Origin: Chloroflexota bacterium
Lineage (GTDB): Bacteria > Chloroflexota > Dehalococcoidia > JACQUA01
Assembly: GCA_016210565.1 (NCBI GenBank)
Contig: JACQUA010000039.1
Location: forward strand, 1-61,088
Direction of reading: 5' to 3'
Length of the DNA: 61,088 nt
Below the pieces are notes generated by a model that was given only the letters and a program-made list of their open reading frames with translations, ran no database searches and was not told the DNA's origin. Shown in pieces: positions 26,807 through 34,577 of the stretch. Within the stretch, counting starts at the first letter, position 1. Every line of letters begins with the position of its first letter. The translations under genes were made by a program, and so were the position numbers.

Positions 26807-28240
26807 TCACAGACCCAGGACTCCTCCCCATTTGGTCTTGACTGTATTCACCAGACCCGGACTGGACCGGATTTCCTTCGGGAACTCGTCTATCCATTCG
26901 AACGGCTTGCAGGCGTCGATGATAGCCCTGGAATTGAAAAAGGCGTTGCTTGGCTTGCGAATGGTCGGGTCCAGAGCCGTACTCCAGCAGCGGCGGAGGA
27001 TGTCGATGTCCTTTTCCGGATCGGACCGGGTGCACATCGCCCACAGCACCTCCTGCGTACTCGTCGGGTCGATATCCTCATCGACCACGATGAGATACCT
27101 CCCGTGGTAGCCGCCGCCCGATACCAGTTGAGACGCGATACAGGCAGCCTGTTTGGCATGCCCGGCATATCTCTGCTTGATAGACACGACGATGAAGTAT
27201 ACCCCCATCAACTGGAGACCGATCCAGGCGCCTTTGACGTCGGGGACGCCCGCTTCCATGAGCTCCCGGTGCAGTTGGGCGCTCCTCATCAGACCGGTGT
27301 AATAGGTCGAATCGCTCGGCGGTATGGCGTTATGCGAACCGAGGAGAACAGGATTGTTCCGGTGATAGACGCGCTCGACCTCGATGAACGGCGCCATTCG
27401 CTCCTTGCTGGCATAGTAGCCCGTCCACTCGCCAAAAGGGCCCTCCATCCGGTTCTTGTCGGGCGGCGAAAAACCCGCGATCACGATTTCACTATTTGCC
27501 GGAATGGGCAGTCCGGTGATTTCCTCCGTCAATATCCTTGTTGGCGCCCCGGTGATCGCCCCCATAAAAGCGAATTCCGTCCCTGCGGGCAGCGGCAGGC
27601 AGGCGGCGCCAAAGACCGCGGGATGGTGTCCCACGGAGATGGCCACCGGACAGGGCTTGCCCAGGGCATGCCACTTTTCGCGATGGACCCGGCCGTGCTT
27701 CCCCGGTGAAATATAGAAACCGGCAGTCTTTTCATCATGCACCATTACCCGGTAGGTCCCCACGTTGACCTCCCCGGTTTCCGGGTCCCGCGTTATTACC
27801 GCGTCCCCGGTGCCTATGTACCTTCCGCCGTCAAGCTCGTGCCACTTGGGGGACGGGAATTCCAGCAGGTTGATCTCGGCCCCGGAATGGACGTTCTCCA
27901 GCACCCGCCCCGTTGTTACCGGCTCCTGACGGAACCTGTCCAGCGACCGCATCCACTCGGTCTGTCTTTCCCGGAGCACATGCAGCAGATCCAGATCGGA
28001 AAGACCGGCGGGCAGATTCAGGGTGACGGCGACATTGGCAGACCCCGACAGCGAAGCCGAGAGCAGCCGGTAACCCGCTGGATACTGCTTAATGTTGTCG
28101 AACAGCAACGCCGGCGGGTTTTTCCTCTTCAAGTTCAGATCGGCGATGCAACCGATTTCATGGTTCCAGTCCGCCCCCTCGATTCTCACCAGTTTGCCCG
28201 ATGTTTGCGCCTTTTCCAACCAGGCTCTGATATCTTCCAC
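26807..28240 (-). CDS. UbiD family decarboxylase 3
   Basis: A 477-residue UbiD-family enzyme. VNVGTYRVMVHD carries the conserved Asn/Arg and MEGPFGEWTGYYA (about residues 264-275) the catalytic Glu residues. YLIVVDEDIDPTSTQEVLWAMCTRSDP is the C-terminal signature. The GTG start has GAGGAG eight bases upstream. It is first in a minus-strand series UbiD3-UbiD2-SBP9-UbiD1-SBP8-FAD2. A promoter-like element with an operator dyad (28354-28402) faces it about 115 bases upstream. Cytoplasmic prenyl-FMN enzyme by family; aromatic or alpha,beta-unsaturated acid substrate inferred. Confidence 0.93.
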   Translation of the reverse strand: MEDIRAWLEKAQTSGKLVRIEGADWNHEIGCIADLNLKRKNPPALLFDNIKQYPAGYRLLSASLSGSANVAVTLNLPAGLSDLDLLHVLRERQTEWMRSLDRFRQEPVTTGRVLENVHSGAEINLLEFPSPKWHELDGGRYIGTGDAVITRDPETGEVNVGTYRVMVHDEKTAGFYISPGKHGRVHREKWHALGKPCPVAISVGHHPAVFGAACLPLPAGTEFAFMGAITGAPTRILTEEITGLPIPANSEIVIAGFSPPDKNRMEGPFGEWTGYYASKERMAPFIEVERVYHRNNPVLLGSHNAIPPSDSTYYTGLMRSAQLHRELMEAGVPDVKGAWIGLQLMGVYFIVVSIKQRYAGHAKQAACIASQLVSGGGYHGRYLIVVDEDIDPTSTQEVLWAMCTRSDPEKDIDILRRCWSTALDPTIRKPSNAFFNSRAIIDACKPFEWIDEFPKEIRSSPGLVNTVKTKWGGVLGL

Positions 28241-28255
28241 TTCTTAAACTCCTCT

Positions 28256-28348
28256 AACGAGTCAACGAGTCCTGAGTCTAGAGTCTAGAGTCAAGAGTCA
28301 AGAGTCACGACTCCGGACTCCGGACTCGTTGACTCTAGACTCCAGACT
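28256..28348. repeat. GAGTC/GACTC clustered repeat
   Basis: Many GAGTC units (TCTAGAGTCTAGAGTC, AAGAGTCAAGAGTC) are followed by inverted GACTC units (ACTCCGGACTCCGGACTC), ending with GTTGACTC that pairs with GAGTCAAC at the left. The tract could fold into a long hairpin in the UbiD3 leader. Confidence 0.7.
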
Positions 28349-28353
28349 CCCTG

Positions 28354-28402
28354 GATGTTCGTACACGAATACGGCAGACAGTAATTATAGCATGCCTGTC
28401 AA
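28354..28402 (-). promoter_or_regulatory. Promoter-operator element A (towards UbiD3)
   Basis: On the minus strand this reads TTGACAGGCATGCTATAATT, a 10-base spacer, then GTATTCGTGTACGAACATC. TGCTATAAT is an extended -10 box, and TTCGT-GT-ACGAA is a dyad placed just after the expected start of transcription, as for a repressor roadblock. A near-identical element points the other way at 30176-30225. Confidence 0.55.
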
Positions 28403-28716
28403 CCGCCAGCGGGCCGAAAACCCAAGTAGACGCTATAGCGGTTTGATTCATCAAACCCAGGCAAGGCCCCGATTACATCGGGGCCGCTGCGGTTTCCACC
28501 ATCCGGCATTACCTATTTGTTGCGTTCGCATTAGTTAGGCGACTGTCATACCGTTAAGTAGGTACACGTATTGAAAATCCATCCGTCCAACCGGTATGAT
28601 TGTACCAGTGCATCGCCGATGGCAACGGTATCTCGCCGGAGCGTCCGCCAAAGACAACAGGACGACAAAAGGATTCTCGTGGAGGCAACGGGTTCACCAC
28701 CGGGGCAGGTCCAACC

Positions 28717-29856
28717 ATGAAGCAGTTTGCTGAACTCTTCTTTGACAAGCAGTGGCTAGCCCTTTCAGGATTCCGTTTGTTGGCCTTGCTTGTCGCCATT
28801 GTTCAGATCCAGGTCATTCCTGACCAACCCGGCTATTTCGTCCCGGCTTCCGGTCTGATTGTTGCCGCCGCCCTGTACACCGGCCTGAAATTAATGCAGC
28901 CCTGGAAGTGGCATGACACGGGTCGTGCCAACACGGGTCTCTTCGCCCTCGATGTTTTCGTATCTGCCGCGCTCTATATTCTATCAGGAGTGAACGAGAG
29001 TCCCTTCCTGATGTACACCCTGACTCCGGTCGCTTCCTCAGCTCTCCTCTTGCCCGGCCGGGCCACCCTGGCCGTAGCCATGGCAACCGGCGCCTATGTC
29101 ATGGCCGCCCTCGCCAGGTTTTCGCCCGGTTCTTTGGCCAGTGTTGAAAACGCAATCCACGATTTGCCCATCTATCTGACCGCCCTGGGAGCGGCGGCGA
29201 CGCTCCCCTACCTGTTCAACGCCTATAGCCGCCGTCGCTTTCACTCCACCACAGTCCTCGCCGAACGGCGACGGCTGTCCCACGAGATCCATGATGAGCT
29301 GTGCCAGGTGATATACGGCCTGCGGTGGCAGGTTCAGGACCTCCGCAGCAAGGTTGACGCTTCCCAACCCGCCGCCAGAAACCTGGCAGAAATCGATCGA
29401 TTGCTGGGAGAAGTCGAGCAGGAGGCCCGCGGCTCCATCGAATTGCTGCGTGGCTTCAACACCGGCCGCCCGTTTCTCTCCCAGCTAGAAGACTACATGA
29501 GACAACTGGAGAAAGATACCGGAATCCATTGCCGCCTGGAGACGGAAATACAGGAGGTCTCCCTGGACAGGATGATCGAGATCGAGACGCTCCACATATG
29601 CCAGGAAGCCCTCCGCAACGCCGCGAAACACTCCGGCGCCCGGCACGTCGCGGTGAAGCTGAAGCAGGCCGGCCGCTATTTGCAGATAACCATAGCCGAT
29701 GACGGCCGCGGTTTCGACGCTGCGACGCAGGCCGACCGGGGCCGCGGCTTGAGGGTTATGAAAGAACGGGCCGAATCCCTGTGGGGGCGGCTCCTCGTAG
29801 TCTCTGCGCCCGGGACCGGCGCCGAAATCCGACTCGAGGTGCCCCGGAAAGGGTAG
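28717..29856 (+). CDS. Orphan NarL-type sensor histidine kinase
   Basis: A 379-residue membrane sensor kinase. The ATG at 28717 begins the first hydrophobic stretch; a longer frame from 28600 lacks support. Four to five membrane segments span about residues 12-160. HisKA_3 dimerisation domain: RRLSHEIHDELCQ with His192 as the likely phospho-acceptor. The ATPase domain has EALRNAAKHS (N box), ADDGRGFD (G1) and GRGLRVMKERAESL (G2). No periplasmic sensor loop is evident, so sensing may be within the membrane. No response regulator is adjacent; partners of this class are LuxR/NarL-type regulators. It is flanked by inverted copies of the same promoter-operator element. Confidence 0.9.
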   Translation: MKQFAELFFDKQWLALSGFRLLALLVAIVQIQVIPDQPGYFVPASGLIVAAALYTGLKLMQPWKWHDTGRANTGLFALDVFVSAALYILSGVNESPFLMYTLTPVASSALLLPGRATLAVAMATGAYVMAALARFSPGSLASVENAIHDLPIYLTALGAAATLPYLFNAYSRRRFHSTTVLAERRRLSHEIHDELCQVIYGLRWQVQDLRSKVDASQPAARNLAEIDRLLGEVEQEARGSIELLRGFNTGRPFLSQLEDYMRQLEKDTGIHCRLETEIQEVSLDRMIEIETLHICQEALRNAAKHSGARHVAVKLKQAGRYLQITIADDGRGFDAATQADRGRGLRVMKERAESLWGRLLVVSAPGTGAEIRLEVPRKG

Positions 29857-29884
29857 AGGTTTCCAACGCCGCCCGCCTCCGGTC

Positions 29885-29919
29885 AGTATAATCACGATTA
29901 GTATAATATGGATTATACT
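29885..29919. promoter_or_regulatory. AGTATAAT direct/inverted half-sites
   Basis: AGTATAAT occurs at 29885-29892 and 29900-29907, and its inverse ATTATACT at 29912-29919, giving a perfect 8-base dyad with a 4-base centre plus an extra half-site. It lies 28 bases after the kinase stop. It may be an operator or a weak hairpin; there is no T-run to support a terminator. Confidence 0.35.
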
Positions 29920-29963
29920 CATATTCAGGCGCTCTGCCGCAGTGACCGCGCCGCCTTCTAACA

Positions 29964-30179
29964 TGCCTGTCACGCCGCCCCCCTGATGCACCAGCGAGTG
30001 CCGAGCCCGGCCCAACGACCAACTGGCCGCTCATCACCGCCATCATCGCAGCGGTGATCCTTGCAGCCATCGCCTTCTATTACATCTGGCTGCGAGAGTT
30101 GGTCAGCTTCTTCCCCTCACAACCCCTTTCCCCTTCTTTCATAGGGGGATTAAGGGGGATTCCGTCCACCGGTTATTGA
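29964..30179 (+). pseudogene. Possible remnant of a membrane-anchored protein tail
   Basis: One frame reads a Pro/Ala linker (PPDAPASAEPGP) followed by TTNWPLITAIIAAVILAAIAF and a charged end (WLREL), then stops at 30177-30179. This is the layout of a C-terminal linker plus single membrane helix. There is no start codon or ribosome site, and the downstream half runs into a GGGGGATTAAGGGGG repeat. I read it as a decayed gene end, not a working gene. Confidence 0.3.
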
Positions 30180-30225
30180 CAGCCATGCTATAATTCCCCT
30201 TGCTCAGTATTCGTGTACGAACATC
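30176..30225 (+). promoter_or_regulatory. Promoter-operator element B (towards acyl-CoA mutase)
   Basis: TTGACAGCCATGCTATAATT at 30176-30195, an 11-base spacer, then GTATTCGTGTACGAACATC. It matches element A (28354-28402, opposite strand) in 19 of the first 20 bases and exactly over the operator. TGCTATAAT is an extended -10. The TTGACA is too close (7 bases) to be a normal -35. It precedes the mutase start by about 230 bases. Confidence 0.55.
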
Positions 30226-30455
30226 GAAGATACGATACGCTGCGGCCGCCCTACAGGCCCGTTGCACACGCCCCCGGGGCACGCGCCCCAGGGGTTTCTG
30301 GGCGCGGCAGAGCATTCACCGCTCACCCGGAGGCATCGGGGCGCTACCAGGGTTGAACCGCCAGCCGGAAACATAATACAATCACCTTATGTTGTCTTGA
30401 ATCCCCCTTAATCCCCCTCTTGCAAAGGGGGAGACCCGGGAGCATCGGAGAGGAA

Positions 30456-32198
30456 ATGTTTTCACCGGAGAAACTGGAAGATATAGCAAAGAAGCGGAAA
30501 GAGTGGGAAGAGGGGACCCTGAAGGAATCCCTGAAGAAGTTCAAGACCTCGGAAAGTCCCAACAGGTTCTACACCCCGCTCGATATCCGGGATTTCGACT
30601 TCCTGGAAAAAGTGGGCTTCCCCGGGGAATACCCGTACACCGCCGGGGTATACCCGACCATGGTGCCCGGTACGGGGCCGGTGAAGGGCGGCAGCGGCTT
30701 CGCCGCGGCAGGGCTGGCCAGGGCCGGGCGCTACTCGGGCTACGCCACCGCCGACGATACCAGAGACTACTACGAAGAGATGATCGCCCGGGGCTGGCGC
30801 GTGGGGCCCAACCTGGCGTTCGACCTTCCCACCCAGTGCGGCTATGACCCCGATCATCCCCTCGCCCTGGGCGAAGTGGGCCGGACCGGCGTGGCGGTAA
30901 CCAGCCTGCGAGACATGGAGACCATCCTTGAGCCGTTCGAGGGCGAGCTGGGACTGGACAGGCTGGCGATGAACATGAATATCAACGCCCCGGCCACCAT
31001 ACTGATAGCGATGGTCATCGCCGTCGCCGAGCAAAAAGGGATCTCGCCGGACAAGCTCCACGGCACCCCCCAGAATGACATCCTCAAAGAGTACACCGGG
31101 CGCGGAACTTACATCTTCCCTCCCAGGCCCTCCCTGCGGCTTACGCGGGACAGCTTCGTCTATCTCCGAAAGAACGTCCCCTCGTTCAATCTCATAAGCA
31201 TTTCCTCCCATTTCCGGGAAGCCGGCGCCGATAGCGTACGGTCTCTGGGTTACCAGTTCGCCAACGCCATGACCTACGCCCGGCTCGCCCAGGAAGCCGG
31301 GCTCGACCTCGACGACGTGCTGCCCCGTTTCACCTTTCAAACCGGCGGGTGCCACACCATGATAATCCTCCAGGCTATTGCCGAGGCCCGCGCCTCTCGC
31401 CGGGTCTGGGCCAAGCTGGCGAAGGAACGCCTCGGCGCCAAAAGCCCGAAGAGCTGGATGATCCGTACTGCCCCCGGACGCATGGACGCCAATCTGATGA
31501 CCAAGCAGCGCCCCCTGAACAACCTGGTCCGCACGGTGCTCGGGGGAGTGGCCATCGCCCTCACCGAGGGCATTCCCGTAATCGAGCCCGGTTTCGACGA
31601 GCCCCTGGGACTGGGCATCAGCCTGGAAGCGCAGCAGCTTTCGGAAGACGCCGCCCGGATAATGTTCCACGAGGCAAAGCTCTGTGAAGTTACCGACCCC
31701 TTCGCTGGCTCCTACTACATGGAGGCGCTGACGGACAGGGTCGAAGCCGAAATATGGAGAACGATGGATGAAGTCGAGCGCGTGGGGGGAGCGGTGGCGG
31801 CCATTGAAACGGGCTATTTGAAACGCGAAGTCGCCAGGAACGCCTACCACATTCAAAAGGACGTAGAAACCGGCAAGAGGATAATAGTGGGGGTCAACGC
31901 CTTTCTAGGACCGGAAGAAATAGACATAAGGGTCCGGCAGTCGCCCCATCCTTATGACCCGACAAGAAGGCAGCAGGCGGAAGAACACCAGATTGCCAGG
32001 TTGAAGAGCATCAAACAGGAAAGGGACAACCAAAGAGTAGCGGCGGTCCTCAAGCGCCTCAGAGAAGAGGCGCGGGACGAGCAGGTCAATCTCTTCCCCA
32101 CCATCATCGAAGCGGTGAAGACCTATGCCACCATCGGCGAAATTTGCGGCGTCCTGAGACAAGTGTTCGGGGAACATCAGGAATTTGGAGTAATCTAG
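30456..32198 (+). CDS. B12-dependent acyl-CoA mutase, large (substrate-binding) subunit
   Basis: A 580-residue MM_CoA_mutase domain protein (PF01642) of the methylmalonyl-/isobutyryl-/2-hydroxyisobutyryl-CoA mutase class, lacking the fused B12 domain, which is encoded separately at 32575. ATG at 30456 follows GGAGAGG. FDLPTQCGYDPDHP, HGTPQNDILKEY, GRGTYIFPPRPSLRL and EPFGAGSYYME-like DPFAGSYYMEAL are typical. Arg216 lies ten residues after the QND Gln, where methylmalonyl-CoA mutase has its carboxylate-binding Arg207. However the usual TMYRGRLWTMRQYAGF stretch is replaced: after TM (68-69) come 23 residues rich in Gly/Ala before YSGY, where about 9 are normal. The substrate may therefore be unusual. 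Confidence 0.9.
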   Translation: MFSPEKLEDIAKKRKEWEEGTLKESLKKFKTSESPNRFYTPLDIRDFDFLEKVGFPGEYPYTAGVYPTMVPGTGPVKGGSGFAAAGLARAGRYSGYATADDTRDYYEEMIARGWRVGPNLAFDLPTQCGYDPDHPLALGEVGRTGVAVTSLRDMETILEPFEGELGLDRLAMNMNINAPATILIAMVIAVAEQKGISPDKLHGTPQNDILKEYTGRGTYIFPPRPSLRLTRDSFVYLRKNVPSFNLISISSHFREAGADSVRSLGYQFANAMTYARLAQEAGLDLDDVLPRFTFQTGGCHTMIILQAIAEARASRRVWAKLAKERLGAKSPKSWMIRTAPGRMDANLMTKQRPLNNLVRTVLGGVAIALTEGIPVIEPGFDEPLGLGISLEAQQLSEDAARIMFHEAKLCEVTDPFAGSYYMEALTDRVEAEIWRTMDEVERVGGAVAAIETGYLKREVARNAYHIQKDVETGKRIIVGVNAFLGPEEIDIRVRQSPHPYDPTRRQQAEEHQIARLKSIKQERDNQRVAAVLKRLREEARDEQVNLFPTIIEAVKTYATIGEICGVLRQVFGEHQEFGVI

Positions 32199-32200
32199 AC

Positions 32201-32227
32201 GGTACCACAGGCCACCGTGCCTGTGAG
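32201..32227 (+). repeat. ACAGGC palindrome, single copy
   Basis: A perfect forward copy (GGTACCACAGGC...GCCTGTGAG) starts two bases after the mutase stop codon. Its hairpin might end or stabilise the transcript. Confidence 0.85.
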
Positions 32228-32411
32228 AGATGGAATTATGACACGCGCGAAAAACCCGCGCTGCCGGCGACCTCAAAAGGTCGCCGGCCGACGACCCCGA
32301 CAAGTCGGGGTCGCTACGGGGCACGCCATGCGGTGCCGCCACGAGTTCAGTCACTACCATTTCATCGTTCACGCTAAGCCAGACACCCATAGCTATTGCT
32401 ACGAAGATGTC

Positions 32412-32481
32412 ATTGCGAGCGAAGCGAAGCAATCTCCCGGATGGCCAGCCAACGAGGGGATTGCTTCGCTTCGCTCGCAAT
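32412..32481. repeat. 70-base element with perfect 23-base inverted arms
   Basis: Arms 32412-32434 (starting ATTGCGAG, ending GCAATC) and 32459-32481 are perfect reverse complements around a 24-base centre. It carries no coding frame, and resembles a miniature inverted-repeat element. Looser relatives with longer centres lie at about 24638-24762 and 57011-57150. Confidence 0.85.
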
Positions 32482-32574
32482 TACGGTCCGTTTTCATTCT
32501 TGATGGTCCCGACTCGTCAGGATGGGTGATTAATTCGTCATTCTGATTTCGTCATTCGTCATTTCAGGAGTGTT

Positions 32575-32991
32575 ATGTCAACTAAACGAATCAAGGTATT
32601 AGTAGCTAAGACCGGACTCGATGGACATGACCGGGGCGCCATGGTGATAACACTGGGACTCCGCGATGAGGGCTTTGAAGTCATCTACACCGGTTTGCGG
32701 CAGACCCCTGAAAAGATAGCCGAAACCGCCCTGCAGGAGGATGTGGACGTGGTGGGACTGAGCTGCCTTTCGGGTGCCCACGGCCGCCTTTTCCCGGCTG
32801 TGGTAGAATTGTTGAGGCAGAAAGGACTGAGCGATGTCCTCGTCATCGCTGGAGGCATCATCCCCCCCGAGGACGAGCCGGAGCTCAAGGAAAAAGGGAT
32901 TGCCGCTCTCTTCGGCCCGGGCTCCAGCATCAAGGAAATCGCCCGGTTCATCCGGGAACACTCCGCAGCCAAAACGGTACCGACGGACTGA
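32575..32991 (+). CDS. B12-binding small subunit of acyl-CoA mutase
   Basis: A 138-residue cobalamin-binding domain (PF02310). The lower-ligand motif D-x-H-x2-G is seen in KTGLDGHDRGA near residues 13-21, with the later VVGLSCLSGAH and VIAGGIIPPEDEPEL blocks and the GPGSSIKEIARFI helix. Length is right for a stand-alone small subunit, as in heteromeric mutases. It must partner the 30456-32198 subunit; the two are separated by 376 bases of repeats. AGGAG lies just before the ATG. It is followed by the CoA-transferase gene. No MeaB-type G-protein chaperone or epimerase is in the window. Confidence 0.93.
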   Translation: MSTKRIKVLVAKTGLDGHDRGAMVITLGLRDEGFEVIYTGLRQTPEKIAETALQEDVDVVGLSCLSGAHGRLFPAVVELLRQKGLSDVLVIAGGIIPPEDEPELKEKGIAALFGPGSSIKEIARFIREHSAAKTVPTD

Positions 32992-33013
32992 CGCTCACCG
33001 CTCACCGCCGACA

Positions 33014-33064
33014 GCCGATGGCTGTAACTAATAGCTGATAGCTGACTGCTGATAGCTGACAGCT
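33014..33064. repeat. AGCTGATAGCTGA short repeats
   Basis: Repeated TAGCTGATAGCTGACTGCTG units between the small mutase subunit and the CoA-transferase. A related tract in the other orientation lies at about 58372-58398. Confidence 0.65.
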
Positions 33065-33101
33065 ACTTTTGATTTTTGACTTTCTTAGGAGGCAGATCCT
33101 G

Positions 33102-34322
33102 ATGGAGCCATTACTTTCCGGCGTGAGGGTGCTATCCCTCGAAGTCGGCATTGCGGGTTCCTTCGCCTCGATGGTCCTGGGGGATCTCGGGGCCGAGGTG
33201 ATAAAGATTGAGTCTCCGCAAGGCGACGCCCTGCGCACCCTCGAAGAGACCAAGCATGTCAGTCACCTGAGGACCCATTTCTATTTCCTGGCCCATAACC
33301 GCAACAAGAAGAGCCTGGTCCTGGACCTGGGAACGCCCCTGGGCAAAACTGCCTTCTTCGACCTCATCAGAGTCTCGGATGTTATCATATGTAACTTCCG
33401 CACCGGCGCCCTTTCCCGCCTCGGGGCGGGCTACGAGACGCTGAAGAAGCTGAATCCGGGAATAATCGTCTGCAACATCACCGGCTTCGGCGATTCAGGT
33501 CCTTACAAAGACCGCCCCTGCTACGACCTGGTGGGCTATGGCTGGTCCGGGCTCCTCTCCCTTTCCGGGGAACCGGGCAGGAAGCCGGTAAAGCCGGCGG
33601 TCCCCGTCGGCGACCAGGGGGCGGCCCTCTACGCCGTGGCCGGCGTCCTGGCGGGCCTCTACCGGCGTGAGCGGACTGGCGAGGGCTGCGAGGTAGGCTC
33701 CTCGGTACTCGATGCCTGCGTCGCCCTGCTCAGTACGGCATTCTCCAAATACTTCCTCACCGGCGAAATACCCGAACCGGTAGGCGCGGGACACCTGGCC
33801 GTAGCGCCCTCCGGCATTTACCGGACTAAAAACGGGCACGTGACCCTCGGCGTATGCTGGCCGCGCATCGCCAGGATAGTGGACGCCGAGTGGATGATCG
33901 ACGACCCGCGTTTCAGCACCCTGACAGCAAGGTTAAAGAACCGGGTGGAGCTGGACCGTATCCTCGAAGAGCGCTTGATGCAGGCCGATACCGAGCAGTG
34001 GACGGAGCTTTTCATCGAGGAGGACATCGCCGGCGCCCCCGTCAACACCGTAGACAAAGCCGCCCTGGACCCGCAGGTACTCAACAACAACATGATTCTC
34101 ACCCTGCAGCGCCCATCCGACGCCCCGGTCAAAGTCGCGGGAAATCCCATCAAAGTGACGGGGCTGGCCGAAGAGCACCGCGCTCCCCCTGCTCTGGGGG
34201 AGCACAATCAGGAGATTCTCGCCGATTTCCTGGGCTATTCCGAAGAGAAGATACGCCAGCTTGAAAAGGAGCAAAAAGCACACGTCAACGAACTGGAGGA
34301 GCATCTCAACAAGAAACGCTAG
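33102..34322 (+). CDS. CaiB/BaiF family CoA-transferase
   Basis: A 406-residue class III CoA-transferase (PF02515). The ATG at 33102 has AGGAGG nine bases upstream. GVRVLSLEVGIAGSFASMVLGDLGAEVIKIE is the N-terminal signature, and RPCYDLVGYGWSGLLSLSG near residue 145 carries the expected catalytic Asp. DQGAALYAVAGVLAGLYRRERTGEG is also typical. The Lys/Glu-rich C-terminus (LEKEQKAHVNELEEHLNKKR) is a short helix of unknown role. It likely activates an organic acid by moving CoA from a donor thioester, feeding the neighbouring acyl-CoA mutase; this coupling is inference from gene order. Confidence 0.93.
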   Translation: MEPLLSGVRVLSLEVGIAGSFASMVLGDLGAEVIKIESPQGDALRTLEETKHVSHLRTHFYFLAHNRNKKSLVLDLGTPLGKTAFFDLIRVSDVIICNFRTGALSRLGAGYETLKKLNPGIIVCNITGFGDSGPYKDRPCYDLVGYGWSGLLSLSGEPGRKPVKPAVPVGDQGAALYAVAGVLAGLYRRERTGEGCEVGSSVLDACVALLSTAFSKYFLTGEIPEPVGAGHLAVAPSGIYRTKNGHVTLGVCWPRIARIVDAEWMIDDPRFSTLTARLKNRVELDRILEERLMQADTEQWTELFIEEDIAGAPVNTVDKAALDPQVLNNNMILTLQRPSDAPVKVAGNPIKVTGLAEEHRAPPALGEHNQEILADFLGYSEEKIRQLEKEQKAHVNELEEHLNKKR

Positions 34323-34330
34323 CCCCACCC

Positions 34331-34357
34331 GGTACCACAGGCCTCCGTGCCTGTGAA
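34331..34357 (+). repeat. ACAGGC palindrome, single copy
   Basis: A perfect forward copy nine bases after the CoA-transferase stop codon. A GTGGGTTAAGC-type repeat follows (about 34405-34470). Confidence 0.85.
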
Positions 34358-34577
34358 AGCCCGCATTCCTGCGACGCCGGTACCTTACTCGCAGCAATGT
34401 AGCAGCGTAGGCTGGGTTAAGCGCAGAGGCGGATGGGTTGCCAGGGGGCGGCTGCGCGAACCCACCATGCCACGTGACGACACCCGAATCACGATTGACC
34501 GATCGAACGAAACATAGCGAAGTCCCCGAATGACGAATGACCGAATTCTGGATTCTCGCGTGAATGGAGCACAGTCA

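Larger units (their letters stand above)
28241..28716. other. Divergent regulatory gap UbiD3 / histidine kinase
   Basis: No gene is seen in this 476-base gap. Besides the GAGTC tract and element A it holds a perfect dyad GGTTTGAT-TC-ATCAAACC at 28440-28457, which looks like an operator, and a CCCCGATTACATCGGGG palindrome near 28472-28488. I could not fix a promoter for the kinase. Confidence 0.55.
29857..30455. other. 599-base gap upstream of the mutase genes
   Basis: No intact gene. In order: AT-rich half-sites (29885-29919), a possible decayed membrane-tail frame (to 30179), a GGGGGATTAAGGGGG repeat (30144-30160) matched by CCCCCTTAATCCCCC at 30402-30417, promoter-operator element B (30176-30225), and a GC-rich hairpin around 30270-30295 (CCCCGGGGCACGCGCCCC). 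Confidence 0.5.
32199..32574. other. Repeat-filled gap between mutase subunit genes
   Basis: No gene in 376 bases. The gap holds the ACAGGC copy, a GACCCCGACAAGTCGGGGTC palindrome near 32293-32312, the perfect 23-base inverted repeat at 32412-32481 and a TCATTCG tract at 32534-32568. Such a gap is unusual between two subunits of one enzyme. Confidence 0.6.

Noticed and set aside
30176..30194. TTGACA and TATAAT as an ordinary sigma-70 promoter pair
   Set aside because: Only seven bases separate them; a normal spacer is about 17. I use the extended -10 reading instead.
30462..31856. 464-codon open frame antisense to the mutase gene
   Set aside because: It lies opposite a well-conserved gene with intact motifs and shows no domain of its own.
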